The position numbers were made by a program, and so were the translations under genes. Positions 63,881 through 64,000 of a DNA stretch of 64,000 nt are shown here, piece after piece. The notes under the pieces are model-generated. The model made no database searches. It was not told the origin of the DNA and saw only the letters and a list, made by a program, of their open reading frames with translations. The stretch's first letter is position 1, and every line of letters starts with the position of its first letter. The DNA comes from Incurvaria masculella. Its lineage: Eukaryota; Arthropoda; Insecta; Lepidoptera; Incurvariidae. Location of the stretch: positions 20,268,077 to 20,332,076 of the forward strand of contig OX335646.2 in the NCBI GenBank assembly GCA_946894095.1, written 5' to 3'.

Positions 63881-64000
63881 ACCAACAGAAAAAATCACCA
63901 CCTTCTAAAAAATATGGTAACAGAGTTAGCAATTGACCAACCACGCTCACATTGTCTTGTAGTACATCCGCCGTCGGTCCGACTAACAAATTATACAGCG

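Overview
The window is insect nuclear DNA, most probably from a moth or butterfly. It is AT-rich and intron-dominated, and it is packed with SINEs, LINE fragments, MITEs and one LTR element. Several of these repeats are types I associate with Lepidoptera, and one carries an array of GGTTA/TTAGG, the ancestral insect telomere unit. There is no operon structure. The many short open frames are nearly all chance frames inside repeats or GC-rich blocks.

The one gene I can support lies on the + strand and enters from the left edge. Five exons (2-142, 14303-14462, 19394-19518, 32536-32729, 39146-39341) join with consistent phases (0, 1, 0, 2) and canonical GT/AG sites. They encode the end of one CUB domain, a complete second CUB domain, a Pro/Ala/Ser-rich linker and a Leu/Ala-rich hydrophobic C-terminus before a TAG stop. 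The product is probably a secreted protein held on the outer cell surface by a GPI anchor. Introns are about 14.2, 4.9, 13.0 and 6.4 kb and hold most of the transposons. Immediately upstream of the second exon sit four degenerate tandem copies of that same exon (13301-14302). They are spaced by a multiple of three bases, but lack donor sites and carry stops or lost acceptors.

Intron 3 (19519-32535) holds a nested transposon. A CR1/jockey-like LINE on the minus strand has a coiled-coil plus SGNH-like ORF1 and an intact 972-residue endonuclease-reverse transcriptase ORF2. Its ORF1 is split by a 6.1 kb LTR retroelement (24236-30313) flanked by a 4-bp duplication ATGT. The LTR element has near-identical 1.02 kb LTRs but keeps only the end of an integrase. 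The rest of its interior is non-coding and repeat-rich.

From 39.3 kb to 64 kb I see no convincing conventional gene. The stretch holds LINE 3' relics, SINE copies, piggyBac-like and other MITEs, a dispersed family with (CCGT)n, an inverted repeat around (GGTTA)9, and several GC/CpG-rich blocks that could be regulatory. One item there could be a real first exon: a TATA box followed by an ATG that opens a signal-peptide-like 23-residue frame (49153-49299). Exon joins, transposon boundaries and families were read by eye; no database or folding calculation was run.
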